This document shows, piece after piece, positions 1-5,975 of a DNA stretch of 8,479 nucleotides. Position numbers and translations under genes: made by a program. The notes beneath the pieces were generated by a model. The model searched no databases and had not been told where the DNA came from. It saw nothing but the letters and a program-made list of their open reading frames with translations. This DNA is from a bacterium. GTDB taxonomy: Bacteria > Armatimonadota > Fimbriimonadia > Fimbriimonadales > JBAXQP01. The DNA is taken from the NCBI GenBank assembly GCA_037131655.1, contig JBAXQP010000108.1, positions 1 to 8,479 of the forward strand, given 5' to 3'. Every line of letters starts with the position of its first letter. Within the stretch, counting starts at the first letter, position 1.

Positions 1-108
1 TTAGGCGATGCTTTGGCTTCAAAGGCAACATCAACTGCAGCGGAGGGAACTCCACTGGCAGCAGTGCCTCCCAAGCCTCAAGTCAAGCCGAAACAAGCTA
101 CTGAGTAG
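1..108 (+). CDS. C-terminal tail of an unidentified protein (partial, 5' end outside window)
   Basis: Frame 1 is open from the first base and stops at a TAG at 106-108, giving the last 35 residues of a protein that begins upstream. The tail is rich in Ala, Thr, Pro, Lys and Gln and ends in PPKPQVKPKQATE. It looks disordered, like a flexible basic C-terminal extension, and carries no recognisable motif, so no function can be given. A strong intrinsic terminator starts 8 bases after the stop, which supports this being the true gene end and the last gene of its transcript. An ATG at position 8 opens a different frame across the terminator and repeats; I do not consider that frame coding. Confidence 0.65.
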   Translation, partial: LGDALASKATSTAAEGTPLAAVPPKPQVKPKQATE

Positions 109-116
109 TCCAAGAC

Positions 117-146
117 AAAGGGCGCGGCTTTCTGCCGCGCCCTTTT
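117..146 (+). terminator. Intrinsic (Rho-independent) terminator
   Basis: A perfect 12-bp GC-rich stem, AAAGGGCGCGGC (117-128) and GCCGCGCCCTTT (134-145), encloses a 5-base loop. The descending arm ends in a short T run (143-146). It lies 8 bases after the stop of the partial + strand gene, so it most likely ends that transcript. The 5' A run and 3' T run could also let it work on the minus strand for transcripts coming from mtnP. Confidence 0.9.
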
Positions 147-156
147 CAATATCCGT

Positions 157-190
157 GTCATTGCGAGGCTGTTTGCGCCGAAGCAACCTC
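157..190 (+). repeat. GTCATTGCGAGG-type palindromic intergenic repeat
   Basis: The element begins GTCATTGCGAGG and ends GAAGCAACCTC. It folds into a hairpin: GAGG (165-168) pairs with CCTC (187-190), and TTGC (173-176) pairs with GCAA (183-186), with a 4-base bulge and a 6-base loop. The arms resemble the GTCATTGCGAG...GAAGCAATCTC intergenic palindromes I know from many unrelated bacterial genomes. Family membership is recognition from memory; copy number in this genome cannot be seen from one window. Confidence 0.55.
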
Positions 191-206
191 CTCAAAACCT
201 TCCAGT

Positions 207-233
207 CAGATTATTCACTTAATTCAGGATGAC
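207..233 (-). repeat. GTCATCCTGA-type intergenic repeat, diverged copy
   Basis: Read on the minus strand, the element starts GTCATCCTGA and ends GAATAATCTG. This matches the outline of the widespread GTCATCCTGAGCGAAG...GGATCTG dispersed repeat, with a diverged centre. It lies between two other palindromic elements in the gap between the terminator at 117-146 and the 3' end of mtnP. The assignment is by resemblance only. Confidence 0.45.
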
Positions 234-250
234 ACCGCTTTGAGGTGCTT

Positions 251-289
251 GGATTCCGGATCGTGTTTCGCACTTCAATCCGGCATGAC
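251..289 (-). repeat. GTCAT-headed palindromic repeat (third element of the cluster)
   Basis: Read on the minus strand it begins GTCATGCCGGATTG and ends GATCCGGAATCC. CCGGAT (256-261) pairs with ATCCGG (278-283), and GTG (263-265) with CAC (271-273), giving a stem-loop. It resembles the common GTCATTCCGG...CCGGAATCC class of intergenic palindrome. It lies 36 bases beyond the mtnP stop and could protect or end that mRNA, but it has no clear T tract. Confidence 0.5.
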
Positions 290-325
290 TTCTGACTTCT
301 TAATTATCTCCCAACGACTTACCTC

Positions 326-1147
326 TCACACAGTCACTCTTGCATACTTTAATGTCTCTGGGCAGGGACAGCGTGATCGTTCGTTGGGGATAGTGGCGAT
401 CATGCCTAGGACTACCCGTTTGATACGGTCAGCGTTGTTGTGAAAGACTTGCATGACCTCTTCAGCATTCACCGGTTCGACTTCGCCTTCGGCGTGGAGG
501 CCGCTGTCATAGTCGGTGATGAGTGAAATGTTGACGACGCACATCTCTAGTTCGTGGGCCAGATAAGCTTCGGGGTATTGGGTCATGTTTATCACTTCCC
601 AGCCCATGCTGGTGAACCATATGCTTTCCGCCTTAGTGCTGAAACGTGGGCCTTGGATAACGACCACCGTTCCCTTTTCGTGCACAGCAATACCTTCGTT
701 GCGTATGCAGTTGACGGCAATTTCGCGCATTTCTGGGCAGTAAGTGTCGGCTGGGCTAACGTGTGTGACGATAGGCCCATCGTAAAAGGTATCTGCTCGG
801 GCTTTAGTGCAGTCAACAAACTGATCGCAGACTACGAAGTCGCCCGGCTTCACATGGGATTGAAGGCTACCGGCGGCACAGGGGCTAATAATGCGGGTTA
901 CCCCAAGCTCTTTCATCGCCCAAACGTTGGCGCGAAAATTAACCATATGAGGCGGGATGCTGTGATCACGACCATGTCGAGGTAAGAATGCGACTTTCTT
1001 ATCGCCGACAGTTGCCAACGCCACACTATCGCTGGGCGGGCCGAAGGGCGTTTCCACATTCACAAACTCGACATTCTTAAGCAGCGAATAGAAACCCGAT
1101 CCTCCAAAGATCCCTATCTGAGCCTGCGGGGCTGCTGATGTACTCAT
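326..1147 (-). CDS. mtnP: S-methyl-5'-thioadenosine phosphorylase (MTAP)
   Basis: This cytosolic enzyme splits 5'-methylthioadenosine with phosphate into adenine and 5-methylthioribose-1-phosphate, the entry step of methionine salvage and the disposal route for a polyamine by-product. The 273-residue length is normal for the family. Visible motifs are the phosphate loop GGSGFY (15-20), RHGR (57-60), NFRAN (70-74), QGPRFSTKAES (165-175), NMTQYPE (187-193) and TDYD (211-214). The two Asp of TDYD favour 6-aminopurines, so MTA is a likelier substrate than inosine or guanosine. A C-terminal Cys-Pro-Cys (260-262) recalls the CXC motif of some thermostable archaeal MTAPs. I chose the ATG at 1147 because GGAGG sits 6 bases upstream of it; an in-frame ATG at 1198 would add 17 poorly conserved residues. 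The gene stands alone, divergent from the NTPase gene, with paired TTTCGGAATT boxes between them. Confidence 0.93.
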   Translation of the reverse strand: MSTSAAPQAQIGIFGGSGFYSLLKNVEFVNVETPFGPPSDSVALATVGDKKVAFLPRHGRDHSIPPHMVNFRANVWAMKELGVTRIISPCAAGSLQSHVKPGDFVVCDQFVDCTKARADTFYDGPIVTHVSPADTYCPEMREIAVNCIRNEGIAVHEKGTVVVIQGPRFSTKAESIWFTSMGWEVINMTQYPEAYLAHELEMCVVNISLITDYDSGLHAEGEVEPVNAEEVMQVFHNNADRIKRVVLGMIATIPNERSRCPCPETLKYARVTV

Positions 1148-1170
1148 TATCAACCTCCATGTGTATTGTG

Positions 1171-1244
1171 AATTCCGAAATATCCTACGCCTAATCATAC
1201 TCTAATCCGCCTCCACCCAATGTCAGGGGAAGGGTTTCGGAATT
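1171..1244. promoter_or_regulatory. Symmetric pair of TTTCGGAATT boxes between divergent genes (candidate operator)
   Basis: AATTCCGAAA (1171-1180) and TTTCGGAATT (1235-1244) form a perfect 10-bp inverted repeat 54 bases apart. Each divergent gene therefore has a TTTCGGAATT box in the same orientation upstream of it: 23 bases from the mtnP start and 86 bases from the NTPase start. The core TTCCGAA is itself near-palindromic (TTC-C-GAA), as expected for a dimeric regulator. A TATAGT (1253-1258) next to the right-hand box could be a -10 for the NTPase gene, but no good -35 is visible. Binding by a regulator is inferred. Confidence 0.4.
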
Positions 1245-1330
1245 TGCCTAAGTATAGTAATCCCTGTATATCCTCATTCATAATTATTCATCACTAACAG
1301 TAACTAAGCGCGTTATTTTACGGAGAAAAT

Positions 1331-1924
1331 ATGAAAAGGATAGTTATAACCGGTGGGCCGCAGTCCGGTAAATCAACTGCGACACGGGCATTAAAAAGAG
1401 AATTTGGAGATAAGATTCTACTAATCCCAGAATCAGCCACAATTCTTATCACCAAGGCTTTTCCAAAGCCAGGGGAAGATATCCCCTATTCCCCTGAATG
1501 GCAGGCGGCTTTTACCAATGCAATCCTGCCTCTCCAAAGAGAAAGAGAAAATGCTTGGGAATTGGTTGCCAAAGATCGCGGCATAAAAGTGGTTGTTTGC
1601 GATCGAGGGATCATGGACAACGCCGCCTATGCCGATGGCCATATTAAAGACTTTCTTGTAAACAACAACCTCGTCATTGAAGAGCTATATGGACGATACG
1701 ACTGTGTTATCCACCTGGAATCGGTTGCGGTCTGCAATCCCGATTTATGGGGTAAAGCAGGCAATAATATACGCTATGAGGACCCCGATAGAGCAAGATT
1801 CCTCGATCAACGCATCCGCGAAGCCTGGAAGTCTCATCCTACCTGGCACTATATCCCCGGCAATGCCGGTATCAGAGCCGTCGTAAAACAAGTAAAGGTA
1901 ATTGTCAAATCCTATTTGGATTAA
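1331..1924 (+). CDS. AAA_28-type P-loop NTPase / putative kinase
   Basis: A 197-residue cytosolic P-loop protein. The Walker A motif GGPQSGKST lies at 8-16 after a beta strand (MKRIVIT). PESAT is at 33-37. VVVCDRGIMDNAAYAD (87-102) combines the Walker B strand with a DRG motif like that of nucleoside and nucleotide kinases. HLES (128-131) and the RYEDPDRARFLDQRIREAW stretch (148-166) complete the pattern of the AAA_28 family (NadR- and thymidylate-kinase-like ATPases). The substrate is unknown; a small-molecule kinase role is an inference. The ATG at 1331 has GGAGA 5 bases upstream. The gene is divergent from mtnP and ends 4 bases before the stop of the convergent unknown gene, so there is no room for a terminator between the stops. 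Confidence 0.75.
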   Translation: MKRIVITGGPQSGKSTATRALKREFGDKILLIPESATILITKAFPKPGEDIPYSPEWQAAFTNAILPLQRERENAWELVAKDRGIKVVVCDRGIMDNAAYADGHIKDFLVNNNLVIEELYGRYDCVIHLESVAVCNPDLWGKAGNNIRYEDPDRARFLDQRIREAWKSHPTWHYIPGNAGIRAVVKQVKVIVKSYLD

Positions 1925-1928
1925 ATAC

Positions 1929-2525
1929 CTAATTGCGCTGCACTAGCATTTCATACTCTATCATCCTTATGTTAGCCAGTTGGTCGAGTTCGATTTTGGC
2001 GATTTCGATGGCGTCTCCGTAGTGGTCAGCATAGGTTCTTATATCTGAGCGGAGGCGCATCCAATCCCAAGTAGGCTCGTGATGGCCGCTTTGGCCTGCA
2101 ACTTCTTCATACGCCGCATACCAGATTTCAAAACGCCCGTCATCATGCAGGACGATACTCGCCTGAAGCTCTTTGCTTTCGTGGATTACTTCCTGCAATA
2201 TCTCAGGGCGTATTGGGGGTTGGTAGGGACGGGTTATGAAATCATCATCGAAGCGCTCGACGCGATATCGTTGAAGTAGAGAATAGGCTTTCATACCGGA
2301 TTCCGCCCAGCCTTCGGCTAGAATCGGCAACTTAGGCCAAAGCTCAATCCAGCCATCCGGTTCCCATTCTTCCGAACGGACGGGCGTATCCTTTGCCCAT
2401 TTCCTTAAAAAGATTTCAAATCCTTCCGGTATTATGCGATATTGATATATCGCTTTGAGCTTCCAGTCCGGACTTAAAATGCTGCAGCAGTAAATCCTAT
2501 CTGCTGGTTCTTTCCAATATGCCAT
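1929..2525 (-). CDS. Uncharacterised tryptophan-rich protein, 198 residues
   Basis: I do not recognise this protein. It is acidic overall and appears soluble, with no signal peptide or membrane segment. Ten tryptophans (4, 21, 43, 54, 59, 63, 73, 135, 153, 155) make about 5% of the chain, grouped mainly in the first 75 residues. The pattern of short hydrophobic strands (IVLHDDGRFEIWYAAYEE, 124-141) suggests a beta-rich N-terminal and middle part, followed by a helical end (170-195). AAGGAGG lies 11 bases upstream of the ATG at 2525. The gene follows rnc on the same strand after 79 bases and may be its read-through partner. It meets the NTPase gene tail to tail. Length, an SD site and normal codon use support a real gene; no function is offered. 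Confidence 0.7.
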   Translation of the reverse strand: MAYWKEPADRIYCCSILSPDWKLKAIYQYRIIPEGFEIFLRKWAKDTPVRSEEWEPDGWIELWPKLPILAEGWAESGMKAYSLLQRYRVERFDDDFITRPYQPPIRPEILQEVIHESKELQASIVLHDDGRFEIWYAAYEEVAGQSGHHEPTWDWMRLRSDIRTYADHYGDAIEIAKIELDQLANIRMIEYEMLVQRN

Positions 2526-2571
2526 CCTTGGACCACCCTCCTTATCCTTACAAGGCCAAGCAGAGTGTGTG

Positions 2572-2587
2572 CGTGCCCGAAAGCACG
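2572..2587 (-). other. Small UUCG-type hairpin between rnc and the unknown gene
   Basis: On the minus-strand transcript, CGTGC and GCACG pair around TTTCGG. With one U-G closing pair this is a 6-bp stem capped by a UUCG tetraloop. No T tract follows, so it is not a convincing terminator. It may be an mRNA stability or processing element within an rnc-unknown gene transcript. Confidence 0.35.
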
Positions 2588-2604
2588 TAGTGCACCATTA
2601 TTAT

Positions 2605-3309
2605 TTACAATTCGCTAAGCTGTGTGATTTCTCCTCCTAAGATTTTCAAAACTGCTTCATGAGCTGCCGTTTGTTCAGCTTCCTTCTTACTCTTACCGCT
2701 TCCTTGCCCAAATACATCATTTTCAACAATCACTTCCACTGTGAATGTTTTATCATGCGGCGAACCAGATTCTAGAATAACCCGATAGGTTGGAGTCTTT
2801 CGCCATTGGGCTTGGGAGATTTCTTGTAAGCGAGATTTGAAATCATCCCCGCCAATCTCACCCTGAGCTACTTTCTCAAGGGCAGGTTCGAGTTGTTCAA
2901 TCACAAATTTGCGCGCTGCCTCAATTCCATTGCTAAGATAGATGGCAGCAATAACAGCTTCGAACACATCGCCGAGAATTGAGGTCCGCTGCCTGCCCCC
3001 ACTCGCTTCCTCACCAGGTCCAAGCCGTATATATTTGTCCAACCCTAATCGGCGGCTGGCCTCAGCTAATGCGCCTTCCATTACGACTGAAGCTTTCGCC
3101 TTTGATAACTCACCCTGGTCCCATGCAGGATAATGCTCAAAAAGGTACTCAGAAATGACCATCCCCAACACAGAGTCACCAAGAAACTCCATCCGTTCGT
3201 TAGATGCCTCGATAGTATCATTAGCGAACGAACGGTGAGTGAGCGCTCGTTCTAACAATCCGGCATCACTGATGGGAATTGTTGTCGGCAGTATTAACTT
3301 ATTTTTCAT
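2605..3309 (-). CDS. rnc: Ribonuclease III
   Basis: This double-strand-specific endoribonuclease processes rRNA precursors and structured mRNAs, acting as a homodimer in the cytosol. The 234-residue length is typical. The signature NERMEFLGDSVLG spans 37-49. The four metal-binding acidic residues fall at E41, D45, D114 and E117, the same numbers as in the E. coli enzyme. The N-terminal nuclease domain runs to about 150. The double-stranded-RNA-binding domain covers about 156-225, with the lysine-rich GSGKSKKEAEQTAAHEAV helix near its end. The ATG at 3309 has no close SD (GGAGA is about 18 bases away), but no better in-frame start exists before M40, which is inside the active-site motif. A promoter with an extended -10 lies about 85 bases upstream. 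The gene follows hslV and precedes the unknown gene. Confidence 0.95.
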   Translation of the reverse strand: MKNKLILPTTIPISDAGLLERALTHRSFANDTIEASNERMEFLGDSVLGMVISEYLFEHYPAWDQGELSKAKASVVMEGALAEASRRLGLDKYIRLGPGEEASGGRQRTSILGDVFEAVIAAIYLSNGIEAARKFVIEQLEPALEKVAQGEIGGDDFKSRLQEISQAQWRKTPTYRVILESGSPHDKTFTVEVIVENDVFGQGSGKSKKEAEQTAAHEAVLKILGGEITQLSEL

Positions 3310-3395
3310 CGTACGCGTGATAACGATTCTCCGATTCTTTCGACACCTTTTCGAATTGACTCCAAGTTCGAGTAAATACTCTGCCAGGCTATTCG

Positions 3396-3426
3396 ATTAT
3401 ATCACATGTAGGTTACTAGGCTTCAA
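3396..3426 (-). promoter_or_regulatory. Probable rnc promoter with extended -10
   Basis: On the minus strand a perfect TATAAT (3396-3401) is preceded by TGA, forming the extended -10 pattern TGnTATAAT (to 3404). A TTGAAG (3421-3426) lies 19 bases upstream as a weak -35. Transcription would start near 3389, giving an untranslated leader of about 80 bases before the rnc ATG. The leader contains GAGTA-TT-TACTC and TCGAA...TTCGA inverted repeats. Confidence 0.6.
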
Positions 3427-3481
3427 GGGAGGGATGGTTCCCGGAATCCCAACCCTATTTCCTATCACCTTCTCCGCAATA

Positions 3482-4015
3482 CTAAGCCGTCTCAACTGTA
3501 ATGTTATCGTTTGTAAACACACAAATCTCGGAGGCGATTTGGATAGCTTCTCTGGCTATTTCGGCGGGGGATTTATCGGTGAATTTCAGTAGAGCTTTAG
3601 CGGCAGCTTGGGCATAGGGGCCGCCTGAGCCGATGCCGATTACTCCATCGTCAGGTTCGAGTACATTGCCATCACCAGCGACGACTAGAAGCGCCTCTTT
3701 ATCGGCTACAATTATCATCGCGTTAAGTTGGCGTAAAATCTTATCGGTGCGCCATTCCTTGGCAAATTCGACGGCGGCTCGGCGCACATTGCCTCCGTTC
3801 TGCTCCAGCTTTGTTTCGAACTTATCGGACAATGTCTGAGCATCGGCGGCAGCGCCTGCAAAACCTGCTAAAACTGCTCCGTGATATAGTCGGCGTACTT
3901 TCTTAGCCGTATGTTTAATAATCGTGTTGGAATCCCCGAGGGTGACTTGACCATCGGCAGCTAATGCCACCTCATTGCCGCGTTTGACGGCTACTACTGT
4001 TGTACTATGAATCAT
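3482..4015 (-). CDS. hslV: ATP-dependent protease peptidase subunit HslV (ClpQ/CodW)
   Basis: This is the proteasome-related peptidase that forms a double hexameric ring and degrades proteins unfolded by the HslU ATPase. The 177 residues match the family. The start MIHSTTVVAV implies removal of a four-residue propeptide to expose Thr5 as the catalytic N-terminal nucleophile. ADGQVTLGD (20-28), KKVRRLY (38-44), LAGFAG (49-54), KEWRTDKILRQL (86-97) and GSGGPYAQAAAKALL (129-143) are conserved family blocks. An AAGGGG site lies upstream of the ATG at 4015. The gene starts 42 bases after xerC, as in the xerC(codV)-hslV arrangement of Firmicutes. hslU, which normally follows, is absent here; a promoter and rnc come next. 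The partner ATPase is presumably encoded elsewhere. Confidence 0.95.
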   Translation of the reverse strand: MIHSTTVVAVKRGNEVALAADGQVTLGDSNTIIKHTAKKVRRLYHGAVLAGFAGAAADAQTLSDKFETKLEQNGGNVRRAAVEFAKEWRTDKILRQLNAMIIVADKEALLVVAGDGNVLEPDDGVIGIGSGGPYAQAAAKALLKFTDKSPAEIAREAIQIASEICVFTNDNITVETA

Positions 4016-4027
4016 CCTTACCCCTTT

Positions 4028-4042
4028 ACGGCGCTTAGCCGT
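4028..4042. other. Short inverted repeat before hslV
   Basis: ACGGC (4028-4032) and GCCGT (4038-4042) form a perfect 5-bp stem with a 5-base loop in the 42-base xerC-hslV gap, just upstream of the hslV ribosome binding site. It could tune hslV translation or mRNA processing. It is too short and lacks the T tract of a terminator. Confidence 0.3.
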
Positions 4043-4057
4043 CCTATAATGCTACCC

Positions 4058-4972
4058 TTATTCGGCATCCTCTTCGAGTGCTCGCGGGTGCGCTTTATCA
4101 TAGGCATCTTTAAGTCGATCGAGAGTTAAATGAGCATAAACCTGAGTTGTGCTTATACTCGAGTGTCCTAACAATTCTTGTACACTTCTTATATCCGCCC
4201 CGCCATTAAGCAGATGAGTTGCAAATGAATGCCGAAGCGTGTGGGGTGTTATGTGGATAGTGTCTCCAAGCTGAAGTCCGTAGGTGGAGACCATTCGATG
4301 GACACTTCTAACCGTCAGCCTGCCTCCATTTGAATTAAGGAACAGGGCGGAAATTCGATTTTTATCATTAGCAAGCTCTGAACGTGCGCCGCCTAGATAA
4401 TTTGAAAGCGCCTCATAAGCGGCTTTACCGAAGACAACCAATCGTTCTTTACCGCCTTTTCCCCGTACTCGAATAGTTTTAGTCTCAAAAGTGATATCCC
4501 CAAGGTCAATTGAGACCACTTCGCCAACTCTAAGCCCAGTTGCATAAAGCAATTCCAATAATGCTCTATCACGCTTTTGAAGTGGAGTATCGGAGGCGGG
4601 GATTTCCATTAAAGCTTCTGCTTCTCTTTTTTCAAGGGCTTTTGGCAGGAGATTTCGCTTGCTTGGACCAACAATATCTACGCAAGGGTTTGATTTAAGA
4701 ATCCCTAGCGCTTGGAGATGACCGAAAAATGATTTAAGAGCTGCCAGCTTTCTGGCTCGAGTGGTAGGAGCGTTTACGACGAACTGTTTACAGAACTGCC
4801 TAACTAACTTATCATTAACCTCTTGAGGTGTACATGCGCCATTGACCTGGGCATAATCAACAAATTGCGCTAGGTCTGTCGCGTATGCTTTTACAGTGTT
4901 GTCGGCGCGAACCGTTTGCAAGTGGTTCAGAAACCGCTCGATCGCAATATCCAACTCGGTAAGATCATTCAT
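4058..4972 (-). CDS. xerC: Tyrosine recombinase XerC/XerD type
   Basis: A site-specific recombinase that resolves chromosome dimers at dif sites, working with a Xer partner at the septum. The length is 304 residues. The N-terminal SAM-like DNA-binding domain covers about 6-90 and the catalytic domain about 110-295. The full active site is visible: R148 (ATGLRVGE), K172 (GKGGKER), H244 and R247 (HTLRHSFATHLL), H270 (LLGHSS) and nucleophile Y279 (STTQVYAHL). These numbers coincide with those of E. coli XerD. The name xerC rests on the adjacent hslV, since sequence alone does not separate XerC from XerD. The ATG at 4972 has no good SD. A promoter with a perfect -35 places the transcript start only a few bases upstream, so translation may be nearly leaderless. 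The chromosomal, housekeeping context argues against a phage integrase. Confidence 0.92.
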   Translation of the reverse strand: MNDLTELDIAIERFLNHLQTVRADNTVKAYATDLAQFVDYAQVNGACTPQEVNDKLVRQFCKQFVVNAPTTRARKLAALKSFFGHLQALGILKSNPCVDIVGPSKRNLLPKALEKREAEALMEIPASDTPLQKRDRALLELLYATGLRVGEVVSIDLGDITFETKTIRVRGKGGKERLVVFGKAAYEALSNYLGGARSELANDKNRISALFLNSNGGRLTVRSVHRMVSTYGLQLGDTIHITPHTLRHSFATHLLNGGADIRSVQELLGHSSISTTQVYAHLTLDRLKDAYDKAHPRALEEDAE

Positions 4973-4982
4973 TACATATCAA

Positions 4983-5012
4983 TTCATAGCAGGGTTTGGC
5001 TTTTCCTGTCAA
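4983..5012 (-). promoter_or_regulatory. Probable xerC-hslV promoter
   Basis: On the minus strand a perfect -35 TTGACA (5007-5012) is followed after 18 bases by TATGAA (4983-4988, four of six matches to the -10 consensus). The predicted start, near 4976, is about 4 bases before the xerC ATG. Confidence 0.5.
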
Positions 5013-5019
5013 GCCTGCT
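4988..5019. other. Inverted repeat across the xerC promoter, between xerC and galU
   Basis: AGCAGG (4988-4993) and CCTGCT (5014-5019) are perfect inverted arms 20 bases apart. They enclose the spacer and -35 of the predicted xerC promoter, with an inner TTG/CAA extension. The position suits an operator for the divergent xerC and galU genes, but no regulator is known here. Confidence 0.3.
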
Positions 5020-5075
5020 CACAATAAAGAAATTCGGGTACAGTTCAATTTGTTAATATTTGCTTTGGGGGAAAG

Positions 5076-5975
5076 ATGTTGAAACCGGTTAAGTTGGCGA
5101 TTATTCCATTAGCAGGGCGGGGAACGAGACTTTATCCTGCTTCGAGTGTGGTGCCAAAGGGTCTTGTGCCTCTCGTTGATACCGATGGGATCGCCAAAGC
5201 CGCTATTCAAATCATGGTTGAGGAATGCATTAATTCCGGCATCGAACAAGTGGCGTTGGTTGTAAGCCCGGGAACGGATAAGGTCTATCGCAACTATTTC
5301 ACCCCCATCTCTGAAAGTGAACTCGTCGCCTATAACGGCAAGAAAATCGCCCTCGAACAGTCGGAGCGTCTGTCCCAACTCTCAAAACAAATCGTATATT
5401 TCACCCAAGAAGAACCGCACGGTTTTGGGCATGCGGTTCACTGCGCGAAATCGTTCGTTTCGAGCGAACCGTTCGTCGTGATGCTCGGCGATCACGTGTA
5501 TATTTCGGATACAAACACTCCCTGCCTGAAGCAAGCTTTGGATGTTGCGGTTGAATATGGACAGAGTGTTTTTGGGGTGCATCCCATCCCTGAAGCTATC
5601 ATTAATCGTTTCGGCATCGTAGGGGGGCAGCCAATCTGTGCTCGCACTTATCAAGTTGAAGAAATAATCGAAAAGCCAACTATCGAACAAGCCAGGGCTA
5701 GGCTTCGAATTGAAAATATCCCCAAAGGCCAATATATGGCTCATTTCGGCATTTATGTATTCAGCCCAACAATGATGAATGTTCTAGATAAGGCGGTAAA
5801 GTCTCATAAGTCCGGTGAAGTTCAACTTACAGATGGGCAAATCACCCTTTATCACCAAGAACCCTGCCTAGCCTACCATCCCTGCGGCACATCCCACGAT
5901 TTCGGCGTCCCCGAAGGCCTATTAGAGACCCAACACAAACTAGGCCTAAAATCACCCTTTGCCCACCTTTTGTGA
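5076..5975 (+). CDS. galU: UTP--glucose-1-phosphate uridylyltransferase (GalU type)
   Basis: This enzyme makes UDP-glucose from UTP and glucose-1-phosphate, a precursor for cell-envelope glycans and galactose metabolism, in the cytosol. The 299 residues fit the GalU family. The nucleotide-binding loop PLAGRGTRLYPASSVVPK (11-28) carries the GxGTR and PK signature. GFGHA (116-120), GDH (138-140), EEIIEKP (195-201), EVQLTD (248-253) and GTSHDFG (271-277) are the expected substrate-binding blocks. Related nucleotidyltransferases use other sugars, so glucose is likely but not proven. A purine-rich GGGGGAAAG lies directly before the ATG at 5076. The gene is divergent from xerC and seems to stand alone. 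Its last 130 bases are unusually C-rich and use CTA leucine codons, unlike the rest of the gene; the reason is unclear. Confidence 0.88.
   Translation: MLKPVKLAIIPLAGRGTRLYPASSVVPKGLVPLVDTDGIAKAAIQIMVEECINSGIEQVALVVSPGTDKVYRNYFTPISESELVAYNGKKIALEQSERLSQLSKQIVYFTQEEPHGFGHAVHCAKSFVSSEPFVVMLGDHVYISDTNTPCLKQALDVAVEYGQSVFGVHPIPEAIINRFGIVGGQPICARTYQVEEIIEKPTIEQARARLRIENIPKGQYMAHFGIYVFSPTMMNVLDKAVKSHKSGEVQLTDGQITLYHQEPCLAYHPCGTSHDFGVPEGLLETQHKLGLKSPFAHLL

Noticed and set aside
554..985. A 143-codon + strand frame inside mtnP
   Set aside because: It is entirely antisense to the conserved MTAP motifs and has no recognisable protein features.
1145..1198. Upstream start of mtnP at 1198
   Set aside because: It would add 17 basic, unconserved residues; the GGAGG spacing fits the start at 1147, and the left TTTCGGAATT box would then fall inside the gene.
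3431..3450. GGGAT...ATCCC hairpin after hslV as a terminator
   Set aside because: It has a 5-bp stem with a 10-base loop and no T run on either strand.
3239..3592. A 117-codon + strand reading frame spanning the rnc start, the gap and the hslV end
   Set aside because: It overlaps two well-supported minus-strand genes, has no SD or family signature, and covers the rnc promoter; it is a chance antisense frame.
4058..4972. The tyrosine recombinase as a phage or island integrase with an attachment site
   Set aside because: It sits in the conserved xerC-hslV context, has the length and residue spacing of Xer proteins, and no tRNA gene or flanking direct repeats were seen.
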